Shown: positions 1 to 9,885 of the stretch, piece by piece
Numbering within the stretch: the stretch's first letter is position 1
How the letters are laid out: every line of letters begins with the position of its first letter
Source: Cunninghamella blakesleeana
Lineage: Eukaryota; Mucoromycota; Mucoromycetes; Mucorales; Cunninghamellaceae
Assembly (NCBI GenBank): GCA_017871115.1
Contig: JAFCIZ010000005.1
Location: 3,279,501 to 3,343,500, forward strand
Length of the DNA stretch: 64,000 nucleotides
Reading direction: 5' to 3'
The notes under the pieces: model-generated
What the model was told of the DNA's origin: nothing
The model's input: only the letters and a program-made list of their open reading frames with translations
Database searches by the model: none
Program-made: the position numbers and the translations under genes

Positions 1-1
1 T

Positions 2-247
2 AGTGCTACTAAATTGGAATGTCTAGCTCTCATATGGAGTCTACAAATGTTTAGACCCTACCTATTAGGAAAAAAATTTACTGTAATTTCTGATCATTCT
101 CCTTTGCGTTGGCTGATAAAGGCTCCTAATCCTACTGGTATGGTGGCACGATGGATTACTTACTTGGCTGACTATGAATTTGAAATACAATATCGCAGTG
201 GAAAGAAACAACAATCTGCAGACTTTCTTTCAAGACTTGGTTATTAA
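2..247 (+). CDS. Pol C-terminus (RNase H end) of element A, partial
   Basis: This is the last 81 codons of the protease-RT-RNase H ORF. Visible RNase H parts are the Glu motif TKLECLALIWSL, the Asp motif SDHSPLRWL and the closing ADFLSRLGY, which also ends this ORF in elements B, C, D and E. The frame is open to the left edge, so the start is off-window. The ORF stops here and does not run on into integrase as in most Ty3/gypsy elements. It matches the C-terminus of the element E ORF residue for residue over this stretch. Confidence 0.93.
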   Translation, partial: SATKLECLALIWSLQMFRPYLLGKKFTVISDHSPLRWLIKAPNPTGMVARWITYLADYEFEIQYRSGKKQQSADFLSRLGY

Positions 248-269
248 AACAAAAAAAAAAAATATATAA

Positions 270-465
270 CGTCCAAGAGAAATTGAAGACGATAAAAGCT
301 AGACACAAACGTCCAAGAGAAATTGAAGACGCTAAAAGCTAGACACAAACGTCCAAGAGAAATTGAAGACGCTAAAAGCTAGACACAAACGTCCAAGAGA
401 AATTGAAGACGCTAAAAGCTAGACACAAACGTCCAAGAGAAATTGAAGACGATAAAAGCTAGACA
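270..465 (+). repeat. Five 40-bp tandem repeats, each with a small conserved hairpin
   Basis: Five near-identical 40-bp units have hairpins at 270-291, 310-331, 350-371, 390-411 and 430-451. Each can fold as CGUC-CAA-GAGAAA-UUG-AA-GACG: a 4-bp outer stem, a bulged AA, a 3-bp inner stem and a 6-nt loop. Two nucleotides after each hairpin comes AAAAGCU. Element E has only three tandem units, so copy number varies between almost identical elements. Confidence 0.85.
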
Positions 466-677
466 AACAATTAACAAAACAACTTATTTTACAATTATTT
501 TATAGAAGACAATATTATACAACAATTATTACTATTTCAACAACACTTGCAACAAAGATCTATATATTTTTTATACAACAATTATTTTCAACAAACTATC
601 ACCTCAACAACATTAACCACAACAAAAAAAAAAAAAAAAAAAACACATAACAAAAAAAAAAAATAATAACAAAATAG

Positions 678-698
678 CGTCCAAGACGATTGAAGACG
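678..698 (+). other. Conserved RNA hairpin, element A, single copy
   Basis: It folds as CGUC-CAA-GACGA-UUG-AA-GACG, followed after UA by AAAAGCU. The loop differs from the tandem units, while the stems, the AA bulge and the downstream AAAAGCU are kept. Confidence 0.7.
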
Positions 699-938
699 TA
701 AAAAGCTAATCTAACAATATATTATTAACTAACTATTATTATTTTACAACAATTATTTTTATTACAACAATTACAACAATTTTTACAATTATTTTACAAC
801 AATTATTCTTTTATTAATAGACTACAATAACTAACATTACAACAAACATTATTTTATAATAATATTTAAAACTACAAAAAAAAAAAAAAAACAACAATTA
901 AATACATAACATTTAACAAATACAAAAAAAAAAAAAAT

Positions 939-960
939 TGTCCAAAGACGATTGAAGACA
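939..960 (+). other. Conserved RNA hairpin, element A, variant with compensatory pair
   Basis: It folds as UGUC-CAA-AGACGA-UUG-AA-GACA, followed after UU by AAAAGCU. The closing C-G pair of the other copies has become U-A, a compensatory change that supports the fold. Confidence 0.72.
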
Positions 961-1132
961 TTAAAAGCTATACTCAAAAATCAAAAACAACTTATAACGC
1001 AACACTAATACAACAATACATAATCAAAAATCCTTTTCAGAACATATTAACGCAACTCACACAACTTTATTTAATACAGTTATAATCACACACAAAAAAA
1101 AAAAAAAAATTCTTTTTACAACAAAAAAAAAA

Positions 1133-2452
1133 ATGGATCAGCAAATTATAAATAATATTAAAGAATATCTCACAACTTTAAAAATTCCTGAAGACATAAC
1201 AATAAAAATGAAAAGATACTTACAACGAAACTCACATAATTTTATTGTTCGAAACAATAAACTATATAAATTTAATATCAAACATCAAACTCTAAGACAA
1301 GTTTTAAATAAGCAAGAAGCTCTGGAAGCACTGTACATGTATCATCAACATCCTTTAGGTGGACATATTGGTTATCACAATACATTATATAAATTATCAA
1401 TAAGATATTATTGGGATTCTATGGCTAAAGATATACAAATATATATAAAAAAATGTTCAAGATGTCAAACGGTAGGTCCTAAAAAATTAAATGAATTTCT
1501 CTATCCTATACCAGTTAAATCAAAACCATTTGAACAATGGGGCTTAGATGTTAAACACGTACCTACATCAAAAGGTGGATACAGATATATTATTGCCGGT
1601 ATAGATTATCTAACTAAATGGGTAGAAGCTCGTGCTTTATGTTATCAAACAACATCAGAAGTTGCCTTATTTATTTATGAAGAAATAATATGTCGTCATG
1701 GTACACCTCATCTTATAATTACGGATAATGGCAAACCCTTTATTAGTGATTTAATAAAAAAGGTTTGTAATCAATATAATATACATCATAATACAATATC
1801 AGTCGGAAACTCTCAAGCCAATGGATTGATTGAAAGGTTTAATTCTACACTTGGAACTATAATAAAAAAGGTTACATCAACTGAAAAATCAATATGGGAT
1901 CAATACCTTCCTTCGGTTCTATTCGCGTATCGATCCATCAAACAATCTTCAACACAACAATCACCATTTTATTTAACTTATGGATATGACGTTAAAACTC
2001 CGTTTGATCAACATGCCAAACCTATTGATTTTAATACTTATAATTTTGATACACAATTAAAATTAAGGACAAAAAAGGAAATTCTAGCTCTCAATCAGAT
2101 AAGACAATCAGCATCAAAAATGATAGAAAAATCACAAATGAACCAGAAATTGGCGATCGATAAAAAAGTCTTAAATAATAATAGAGAATGGAAACCTGCC
2201 TTTAGAATTGGTGACATTGTAACGCTATATAATGGAATAAAAGCAAATTCTTGGTCTGGGAAAATATCTGACATGTGGCAAGGAAAATATATCATACATC
2301 AATCTCTTGGGAAAGGTACTTATATGATTAAACCACTAGATACAACAAAGACAAGGATAAAGCGTGTTCACGGTAATAGGCTCAAGATCTTACAATTACC
2401 TGATGTAAATTGGAATGTACATGTTTATAAAACCTATGGATTGGAATTATAA
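1133..2452 (+). CDS. Integrase, separate ORF, element A
   Basis: A 439-residue retroviral-type integrase that would insert element cDNA into host DNA. The N-terminal HHCC zinc domain has His73 and His78 (HPLGGH) and Cys108/Cys111 (CSRC). The catalytic triad is Asp139 (GLDV), Asp198 (TDNG) and Glu234 (IERF), with 35 residues between the last two (D,D35E). A C-terminal GKYIIHQSLGKGTY segment resembles the GPF/Y module of Ty3/gypsy integrases, and there is no chromodomain. The ATG lies in an A-rich context and begins a natural N-terminus, so this protein is translated separately and not as the end of Pol. It differs from the element E copy by one residue (Cys170 for Arg). The ORF is intact. Confidence 0.95.
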   Translation: MDQQIINNIKEYLTTLKIPEDITIKMKRYLQRNSHNFIVRNNKLYKFNIKHQTLRQVLNKQEALEALYMYHQHPLGGHIGYHNTLYKLSIRYYWDSMAKDIQIYIKKCSRCQTVGPKKLNEFLYPIPVKSKPFEQWGLDVKHVPTSKGGYRYIIAGIDYLTKWVEARALCYQTTSEVALFIYEEIICRHGTPHLIITDNGKPFISDLIKKVCNQYNIHHNTISVGNSQANGLIERFNSTLGTIIKKVTSTEKSIWDQYLPSVLFAYRSIKQSSTQQSPFYLTYGYDVKTPFDQHAKPIDFNTYNFDTQLKLRTKKEILALNQIRQSASKMIEKSQMNQKLAIDKKVLNNNREWKPAFRIGDIVTLYNGIKANSWSGKISDMWQGKYIIHQSLGKGTYMIKPLDTTKTRIKRVHGNRLKILQLPDVNWNVHVYKTYGLEL

Positions 2453-2816
2453 AAAAAAAAAAAAAAAAAAAAATATTACGTACTCTTCCGAAAAAAAAAA
2501 ATAATAATAATATATATAATAATAACCATAATAATATATATAATAATAATCATAATAACATAAATCATATTTAAAAGAAATCAGATAACAAATATAATTT
2601 TAACGAAGTTGATCCAGTAACACAAAAGAACTAATCTGCCAACACAAAAAAAAAAAAAAAAAAATCTTATAAAAAAAAAAAAAAAAGAATTTTTCTTTCT
2701 TTCATTACTCCCTTTATTTTTATCAAGTTATTACAAAAAAAAATAAATAAATAATAATAATTAACTTAATAACCATTTTTTTATATAATTGCTACTATCA
2801 TACTTTATTAACAAAT
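2453..2816 (+). other. AT-rich gap between integrase and ORF4, element A
   Basis: It holds long A runs, an ATAATAATATAT microsatellite and no ORF. The same gap in element E (38448-38798) is nearly identical. No promoter, structure or RNA gene can be supported. Confidence 0.6.
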
Positions 2817-3278
2817 ATGGAAATACCTACTAATCGCAATCGGATACCTCTAGATGAAGACCCACTCTACGATGAAGCACTGGCTGTATTGGAAAACTTC
2901 GACAAGCTGCCGGAAATTGAAACATATAAAATGTTTATAAGATATATGTACCCAATGTACGTGGATGATCATGAAACTATAGAAAAAATAAAAAACAAAA
3001 TGTGTGAAACTTTCTCGGTTAGCCTCTGTCCTATGGTTCACAGGTTTCTCCACCAGTCATTATGTCGCCCTACTACTAAAGAAAGCCTAATTGTATATAA
3101 AATGCAACGGACAAACCTATTACAAGAACTCTTTGCAGGTGTTGGTACCGCTAAAGTCAACAGGATCGTTACTAGAAAAATAAAACATAGGGATCCCTGG
3201 AATCATGTTCAAGATAGAGGGCTATCTTTTGTTGGCGTTGGGGGTGTCGACAATGGTGATACCAATGGCGCTCTTTGA
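2817..3278 (+). CDS. ORF4, element-specific accessory protein, element A
   Basis: A 153-residue protein of unknown function, found after integrase in all five elements of this type. The N-terminus is acidic (LDEDPLYDEALAVL), the middle looks helical, and a C-terminal basic helix region contains LLQELFAGVG, then RKIKHRD and W. That pattern is shared with the C/D version (R..LL..LF.G.G....F...I..K.N..D.W...GGP). The last 11 codons lie inside the 3' LTR, which begins at 3245: T is the third base of a Gly codon and GTC encodes Val. The G-rich polypurine tract just before the LTR is thus also coding sequence. No known domain is recognised. It is not an envelope: there is no signal peptide or membrane segment. 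Confidence 0.8.
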   Translation: MEIPTNRNRIPLDEDPLYDEALAVLENFDKLPEIETYKMFIRYMYPMYVDDHETIEKIKNKMCETFSVSLCPMVHRFLHQSLCRPTTKESLIVYKMQRTNLLQELFAGVGTAKVNRIVTRKIKHRDPWNHVQDRGLSFVGVGGVDNGDTNGAL

Positions 3279-3335
3279 AATTGGTCACTGCTTTTTTGAA
3301 CCGTTGTTCACTGAACCAATGTTCACTGCACCGTT
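3245..3335 (+). repeat. 3' LTR of element A, first fragment
   Basis: This is the U3 start of the A/E-type LTR, beginning TGTCGACA. It contains two 15-bp units built on the palindrome GTTCACTGAAC; element E has four. The LTR is broken by element F at 3336 and resumes at 9216. Confidence 0.9.
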
Positions 3336-3743
3336 TGTTGAATTTATCAATTCAAAATTATACAAAAAATTAAAAACAAAGAAATATTGTGAAACTTTTG
3401 GTTAACCTTTATTCAAATGTAAAAGACAAGGGTTGTATTTATACCTTTTAGTGGATTGGTGACACTGGGCTTAGTTTATATGATATAATATGAAAATAGA
3501 ATTATAAAGTTATCTAGTAAAGGTAACGTGAATTAGAATGGAGTTTAAAGTGTGTCTATGGTAATGGATCTGCGGGATTAGAAGATTTAAAGTTATAGCA
3601 ATGCATAAGCTAATAGGAATAGATCATTTTGTATCAGGTACACAGTAGTGATTTTATAATAAATATCAAATATTTCATGTGTATTATAAGTGTATTATAG
3701 TTATGAAGTCATTTAATATTGTTATTATATGGTAAATACAACA
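3336..3743 (-). repeat. 3' LTR of element F
   Basis: 408 bp, with ends TGTTGAAT...TACAACA in + orientation. It matches the copy at 8808-9215 by eye. Confidence 0.95.
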
Positions 3744-3821
3744 TTACTCCCTTCCAGGTTGAAGCAACCGTTAGAGTGTTATATTTGTGAATTTTTTTTA
3801 GAAGTATAGTTGAAGAAAAGA

Positions 3822-3850
<29 letters not shown>
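3744..3850 (-). other. 3' untranslated region and polypyrimidine (T on +) tract of element F
   Basis: Between the stop codon and the 3' LTR lies a long A run on the sense strand (T run on +). A typical polypurine tract would be expected just before the LTR; on the sense strand it reads A/G-rich (ends GGGAGTAA). Confidence 0.55.
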
Positions 3851-3855
<5 letters not shown>

Positions 3856-6800
3856 CAAGCAGTTTTCTACGACCATGTTTTTTAATGACCGACGTGGCTT
3901 GTTTTCTTTTAAGAGGATTTCTCTTTTCATTTAAATTTTTCTTTTCTTTTTCTTTTAATATATTTATTCTTTTCCAATATGTATCAATGCAGTCTTGTGC
4001 ATTTATATCGATAGATTTTTCCCATGTATCATCTTCAGCAGAATAACCTTTCCATCTTATTTTATATTCTCTATTTTGTTCAGTGCCTCTATGGTTTATT
4101 ATAGCTTCAACTTCATAGATTTCATCAGTTGGAATGGTTTCATCGTGTGATATTAGTTTTAATTCTGATGGTGTATAATTTCTTGATGTTAATGCACCAG
4201 TCATATCTTTTAAAATATAATTACCGTTTTCAGTTTTATTAACTACAATATATGGACCTTCATATACAGGAGCTAGTTTACTGGTACGTGTAGGTAAACG
4301 TGCAACTACATAACTATTAATTGGAAAGTTTACTATTGGATATTTTTTATTAAAAGCTTCTTTTTGTGCTTTAACAACCATATCCGTTCTTTCCTTAATA
4401 GCTGGAAATACAATATCAGCCATATAATCCATTCTATCCAGTAGTTTTTGATAGGATATAGGATTTTTGGATGTGATGTCAGTATCTGTTTTGTTTTTAT
4501 CTAATGCAGCATAAGGTGTATTCATATGTCTAGCAAACATAAGGGAAAAAGGGGCAGTTTGTAATCGTTTAGATATTTTATGGTTAACTGCTAATTGTGC
4601 AATTGGAGTATACCAATCCCAATCCACTTTTGTTCCTTGTATATGTTTTTGAATAATCTCTTGTGCAATACGAACATATCTTTCAGCAACGCCATTACCT
4701 CGTGGATGATAAGGTGTAGATAGACGATGATCAATATTCATAGTAGTATATAGATTTTTAAAGAATTGATTTTTAAATTCAGTACCGTTATCGGATTGTA
4801 CAATTTTTGGATAACCAAAATCGCCAAATACTTGTATTAAAGTGTGAATAACAGTGTCGGATTTTTTGTCAGGTAAAGGTCGATAGATATTGAATCGTGT
4901 ACATACGTCAACCATAACTAATAAATAGTTGTTACCTTTAGTTGATGTAGGAAAAGGTCCACATAAATCAATAGCCCAATGATCACCTGGTAAATAAGCA
5001 AAGACAGGACGTAATGGATTATATCCTCTTCTTACAATATTATATTTTTGACAAGCAGGACATTCTTTAACTATTTCTAGTGCATCTTTCATAATATGAA
5101 CCCAATGTAAACCTTCATTATGTACAGCTTTAACAATTGCTTCAGCACCAAAGTGTCCGAAAGAATGAACTCTTTGTAGTATGGATTTATGTTGATTAGC
5201 TGGTGGTATAATATAATCAGTGGTTTGATTTTGGATTACTTGGATAAAATGTTTTTCTTCAAAGTATGGTTCTTTTTGTTTTATTTTATCCAGTTTTTCT
5301 TTTATTATTTTGTTTGGCTTTTTGTTTGCATAACCTTTGTTTGCTAAAAGGTGTTGACTTGATTTATTTGGTTTATTATCCCCCTCTATCTCTTTGTCAG
5401 GTATATCAAGACGGGACAAGAGATCAGGTAGTGTGTTAAGTTTACCTGGTAAGTGAATAATAGTAAAAGAATAATCAAGTAAAGTATCTAGCCATTGTAT
5501 CATCATGGGTGAAGCTATCTTTTGTGTATGTAAATAGGTAAGAGCTCTATGATCAGTGTAAAGTACAAAAGGTTTACCCCATAAGAATTTATGATATTTT
5601 TTAAGTGCAAAAACTATAGCTAATAGTTCTCTTTTATTAGTACTATAATTGCGTTGACTTTTAGATAAAGATTTAGCCATGTATCCTATATGACGTTCTT
5701 TACCGTTTATTTTTTGAAATAATGATGCACCAATACCATAATCACTGGCATCAGTTGCAACATAAAATGTTTTAGAAAGATCAGGAAAGTGTAATAATGT
5801 ATTATTTTGTAATTCTTGTTTAATGGTATTAAAATGTTTTTCATGAACTGATGTCCAATCATTATTTGTTATATTTTTGTAATTACGTAAAGCGTCTATA
5901 GGTGCAGTTAAAGCAGCAATATTAGCTATGTGTAATCTGAAGTAATTAACTATACCAAGAAACTGTTGAACAGCATGACCTGTCTTAGGACGTTGCCATT
6001 CTAATACATTAGTGACTTTTCGTGGATCAAGATCATGACCTTTATCTGATATACAGAATCCTAGTAAGTAAACACATGTCTGTGCGAAGTGACATTTTTT
6101 AGGATTAAGTATCAAATTAACTTCTGTTAATTTCTTTATTGCTATAGATACGTGTTCAATGTGTTCTGTCATATTTTTAGAATGAATAACAACATCATCA
6201 ACAAATGTTTGGACGTAAGGAAGACCATTGAAGATGTGATGCATTACTCTTTGAAATTTAGATGATAGAGGCTTCAATCCAAAAGGACAACCTTTAAACA
6301 TGTATTGTCTACCTTTGTGTGTAAAAGTAGTTTTATGTTGATCATCTGGATGAATCATGAATCTATGAAATGCACTTTTTAAATCTAGTGTGGTGAAGAT
6401 TTTTGATCCGTGCATGTTCTCAAAGATCTCATTGATTAATGGTAAAGGATATATATCATCCTGTAAATGTTTATTAATGTGTCGTGGATCAAGACAAGGG
6501 CGTTTACCGGTGATATTACCGTATTCATCTTTCTTGGGTGCAAGTGTTATAGGACTATTCCAAGTGGTATCGACTGGGGCGATAGTGATTGTACCTTCTT
6601 CCAACCAAGTTTTTACTGCCTCATCAACCAATGGTTGCATTGTATATGCTATAGGATATTGGCGATGATTAGTATCATTGGATGGCATAGTAGGTGTATT
6701 TAATTTAACTACAGAAATATCAAGTGTACAAAAAGATGTCTTAGGTATCAATTGATTTTCATCAATATAAGGTGTTATAGAATCTATGAATATGATTCTT

Positions 6801-8686
6801 TCTTCCTTTGTACCTGCAGGTGAATTATTAGGTTCTTTTATTTCTAATAATTCTTTATCATCATTGTTTTTGATCTGTATTTTATTATCATCCCAATTGT
6901 ATGCAAGACCTAAAAAACCTATATCAAGTTTTGGTATTAAGTCTCTTCCAATCAAGATATCATAATCATTAGAAGATAGCTCTAATACATGGAATGAATG
7001 TGTAAGTATTAATCCATTGTATTTAATGGAGACAGGTCCCGTAAGACCGATGTGTGAAGACGAATTATTTTTAGTGACAAAATGCAAATTAACATGTGGA
7101 TTTTTATTAAACTTTATATTATTATTAGAACAAAATTTCAGGCTAATCACAGATACATCAGCACCAGTGTCTAGCAAGGCTTTCATTCTAATGTCATTAA
7201 CAATTAATGGTAATATAAAGGGATTATTATTATTAGTATGATGTGTAGTTATCATATTAATATTAATGTTAATTTCATTTTTGTCTTTATTGCCTTCAAC
7301 ATCCATAGCATCTTCAAGTGTCTCTTCTATATCATCAGCAGCTTGTACTTCTAATTCATCCCAATCAAGATTCAAATCAATGTCAGCATGATGTTTAGGG
7401 AGAAGAAGAGTAGGAATAGCCGTGACCTTAGGTGTGGACACATTTTTATTTGTAAAAGAGGTGGAAGCGTTAATAGCTTGTACTCTGTATGTTTGGTTTT
7501 TGAATTGCTTTCCCTTGCAATGTGATTTATGTTCAGGTGTGTATACCTCAGGACAATTCCAACATTGTTTACCAGCAACAACATTATTCGTAGCAACAGA
7601 AGTAGATACTGGAGCGTGTTTAGGAATAAGTTTACTAGCAACAATTTTATTTTTTAATACTTTGCATTCCTCAGTAGTATGGCTTGATCTTTTACCATGT
7701 TCAGAACAGTATTTATCCCTTACAGGAAAACGATCACTACTGGTTCTTCTTTTGCTTCTTTTTGAATCAGAAGATTCTCCTTCATGGTCAAAAGCACGTT
7801 TCTGGGCATGTATATTGCGGGCAATATTTAAAACCACAGAAGAAGAAGGAACACCGTCAATATTATCATCACGTCCTTGCATGGCAATTAAAACACCATG
7901 TTGTAAAGAACGAGGAAGGGCACGAAGACAGAGGACAGCCATGATTTCATCATCAGACCATTTAGCATTATGGTATGCAGCTTGAAATCTAAGACCAAAC
8001 TCATTAACAGATTCACCATCATGCATCTTCATGTTTACTACATTTAAAGCATTTTTTATTCTTTTATCCTTGGCGTCAAAAGTATCTATGATCAGCTTGG
8101 AAGCTGTGGACCAAGATAAAGATTTACCTTTTAAGTGATCTTTGAACCAAATGGAGGAATCACCCACCATGGCACAATGTACCCATTGTTCCCAATCAAC
8201 TTCAAGGTTTACACCATTGGATATAAGAATTCTTTCAAACTTTTCTAAGAAAAGTTCAGCAGATTTAAACACCTCAGCATTGGTATCGTTTTTAACCTGA
8301 CCATCCAAATAAAATAAAGGAACATCTTTGTAGGTCATCCTTATATTAGTATTACTAGAGATGGTGTTGTTCAAAACCTTCTGGGATGTCTGCAAAGTTT
8401 CAATATGTCCAGTCAACAAAGCTACTTCTTGACTCACATTGTAGTAATCTTTGTGATCAATATCCATATCAGCTAATATATTTAATTTGGATGTTAATTT
8501 ATCCTTTAACCTTTGGATTTTTTCATTTAAAGTAGGTACTTTAGCATGTTTGGAAGCAGAGGTACCAGTCATAGGAAAAGTATCCATAGGAGCAGGAGAA
8601 GAAGACTTGGAAGAATTGGCAGTGATAGGAGAAGCGGTGGCTTCAGCAACAATTTTAGTATTATTGTTTTGATGTTCAAAAGACAT
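3851..8686 (-). CDS. Gag-Pol polyprotein with C-terminal chromodomain, element F
   Basis: A single 1,611-residue polyprotein. Order: a gag region with a helical capsid-like part (residues about 100-300); a Cys/His cluster CWNCPEVYTPEHKSHC (CX2C...H...C, not the standard CX2CX4HX4C); protease with ALLDTGADVSVIS; reverse transcriptase with FVDD in place of the usual YVDD/YIDD; RNase H (TDASDYG, KRELLAI, TDHRAL); integrase with HHCC zinc domain (CPAC), AIDLCGPF, SDNGTEF and VAERYVR; then a chromodomain near residues 1530-1585 (EAIINHRG, YKIRWKGY, DDTWE). Chromodomains of chromoviruses steer integration to heterochromatin marks; here insertion was into another retroelement's LTR. Gag and Pol share one frame, unlike the neighbouring elements. 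No stops or frameshifts were seen. Confidence 0.97.
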
Positions 8687-8807
8687 TATTGGTAAGTATA
8701 AAAATAAAATATAGATTATTTAGAATAAAATATAGTTATATAGAATAGTATAGTTTAGTTAGTATTAGAATAAAGATTATTTTTAATAATGAATTCACAA
8801 TAAAAAA
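8687..8807 (-). promoter_or_regulatory. Leader of element F with candidate self-priming site
   Basis: No TGG-type tRNA primer site follows the LTR. On the sense strand TATTGTGAA lies 5 nt from the LTR (8794-8802 on +). It is complementary to TTCACAATA inside the LTR (8857-8865 on +), about 50 bases downstream of the TATAAATA box at 8908-8915. This resembles Tf1/sushi self-priming, in which the mRNA 5' end folds onto the PBS. The match is only 9 bp, so the call is tentative. Confidence 0.4.
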
Positions 8808-9215
8808 TGTTGAATTTATCAATTCAAAATTATACAAAAAATTAAAAACAAAGAAATATTGTGAAACTTTTGGTTAACCTTTATTCAAATGTAAAAGACA
8901 AGGGTTGTATTTATACCTTTTAGTGGATTGGTGACACTGGGCTTAGTTTATATGATATAATATGAAAATAGAATTATAAAGTTATCTAGTAAAGGTAACG
9001 TGAATTAGAATGGAGTTTAAAGTGTGTCTATGGTAATGGATCTGCGGGATTAGAAGATTTAAAGTTATAGCAATGCATAAGCTAATAGGAATAGATCATT
9101 TTGTATCAGGTACACAGTAGTGATTTTATAATAAATATCAAATATTTCATGTGTATTATAAGTGTATTATAGTTATGAAGTCATTTAATATTGTTATTAT
9201 ATGGTAAATACAACA
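8808..9215 (-). repeat. 5' LTR of element F, with TATA box
   Basis: 408 bp. On the sense strand TATAAATA (8908-8915 on +) is the likely core promoter. The target duplication CCGTT follows at 9216. Confidence 0.93.
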
Positions 9216-9866
9216 CCGTTGTTCAATATGAAAGTCACTTCCATATCTTTTCCCTACTCTCAATATACTTTAAATAATTTTTTTAATTTTTTTTTTAAAT
9301 ATAAATAGAACCAATTTTTTTCTCTTTCTTTCTCTTAAATTGTCAAATTTTTATAATAAATTATTATCTACTAAATAATTATTGAACTTGTCCACTTTAT
9401 AAAACAAACCTTATAATTTTAAATTTTTTTATTTTAACTTACTATAACATATTCAATTATTGAACTTATCTATTTTTTATTTAAAAAATTATTTTATTTT
9501 TATTTTATTTTTACTTTATAATATTTTATATTATTATATACTATCTTATTTTATAATATTTATTCACTTAAATATTCTATACTACTGATCTAAATCATTT
9601 AAACTCTTTACTACTTATTTTACTCGGCGGTCATTAAACTTTTTGCTTTAATCCTGCTTATATTTTACTTATAATCTTTATTTTATTTTCTTTTATTTTT
9701 TTTTATTTTATTTTATTTTTTTAATTTTCTATTCCTTTATATTAAGTCGTTCTACTTATAAAACAGGAACTGGTGCTCACTGGAAACTTATTATATACTC
9801 CAAATATAACTTATAATACTCATTCCTCATTTCAAAAATAAATCTTAACCAAAAACCCACATAACA
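9216..9866 (+). repeat. 3' LTR of element A, second fragment
   Basis: It resumes with the duplicated CCGTT and continues to ACATAACA at 9866. The reconstructed LTR is about 737 bp against 765 in element E; two missing 15-bp U3 units explain nearly all of the difference. It contains TTATAAAACAGG followed by CTGGTGCTCACTGG (about 9757-9782), the shared TATA plus box of these LTRs. Confidence 0.9.
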
Positions 9867-9885
9867 CAACACTTACCAAAAACAT

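Larger units (their letters stand above)
248..1132 (+). other. Spacer between RNase H and integrase ORFs of element A
   Basis: These 885 bases are C-poor and A-rich, with long A runs and AAC/CAA-type low complexity and no credible ORF. They hold seven copies of a small hairpin motif: five in a 40-bp tandem array at 270-465, one at 678-698 and one at 939-960. Near the end, TTTTCAG at 1034-1040 with CTAAT about 28 bases upstream looks like a fungal branch point plus 3' splice site. Elements B and E have the same layout with fewer hairpins; C and D have a short spacer with one. The spacer probably serves expression of the downstream integrase, but the mechanism is not known. Confidence 0.75.
3336..9215 (-). 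mobile_element. Element F, complete chromodomain Ty3 retrotransposon (chromovirus)
   Basis: A 5,880-bp element on the - strand has two 408-bp LTRs that look identical and one intact 1,611-codon ORF. The 5-bp duplication CCGTT lies at 3331-3335 and 9216-9220. It sits in the 3' LTR of element A. Equal LTRs, an intact ORF and a perfect duplication point to very recent insertion and possible activity. A solo LTR of this family lies at 57187-57595, and decayed LTR traces are at about 52600-52720 and 59230-59390. Confidence 0.96.
1..9866 (+). mobile_element. Element A, Ty3-like LTR retrotransposon, 5' part outside window, 3' LTR split by element F
   Basis: The window opens inside the RNase H domain of a + strand element. 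Then follow a noncoding spacer, a separate integrase ORF, ORF4 and a 3' LTR that begins at 3245 (TGTCGACA) and ends at 9866 (ACATAACA). The LTR is interrupted at 3336-9215 by element F with a 5-bp duplication CCGTT. Its proteins are almost identical to those of element E at 37255-46072 (one residue differs in the integrase, one in ORF4), so A and E are recent copies of one family. Gag and most of pol lie left of the window, so it cannot be told whether A is complete. Confidence 0.9.

Noticed and set aside
270..291. Hammerhead or other self-cleaving ribozyme for the spacer hairpin
   Set aside because: The hairpin lacks the CUGAUGA...GAAA core and other ribozyme signatures I could test by eye.
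270..465. CRISPR-like array of 40-bp repeats
   Set aside because: The units are contiguous tandem copies with no variable spacers, inside a eukaryotic retrotransposon. They are hairpin repeats.
7422..7985. 187-codon + strand ORF in element F
   Set aside because: It is antisense to the F gag region and has no coding features.
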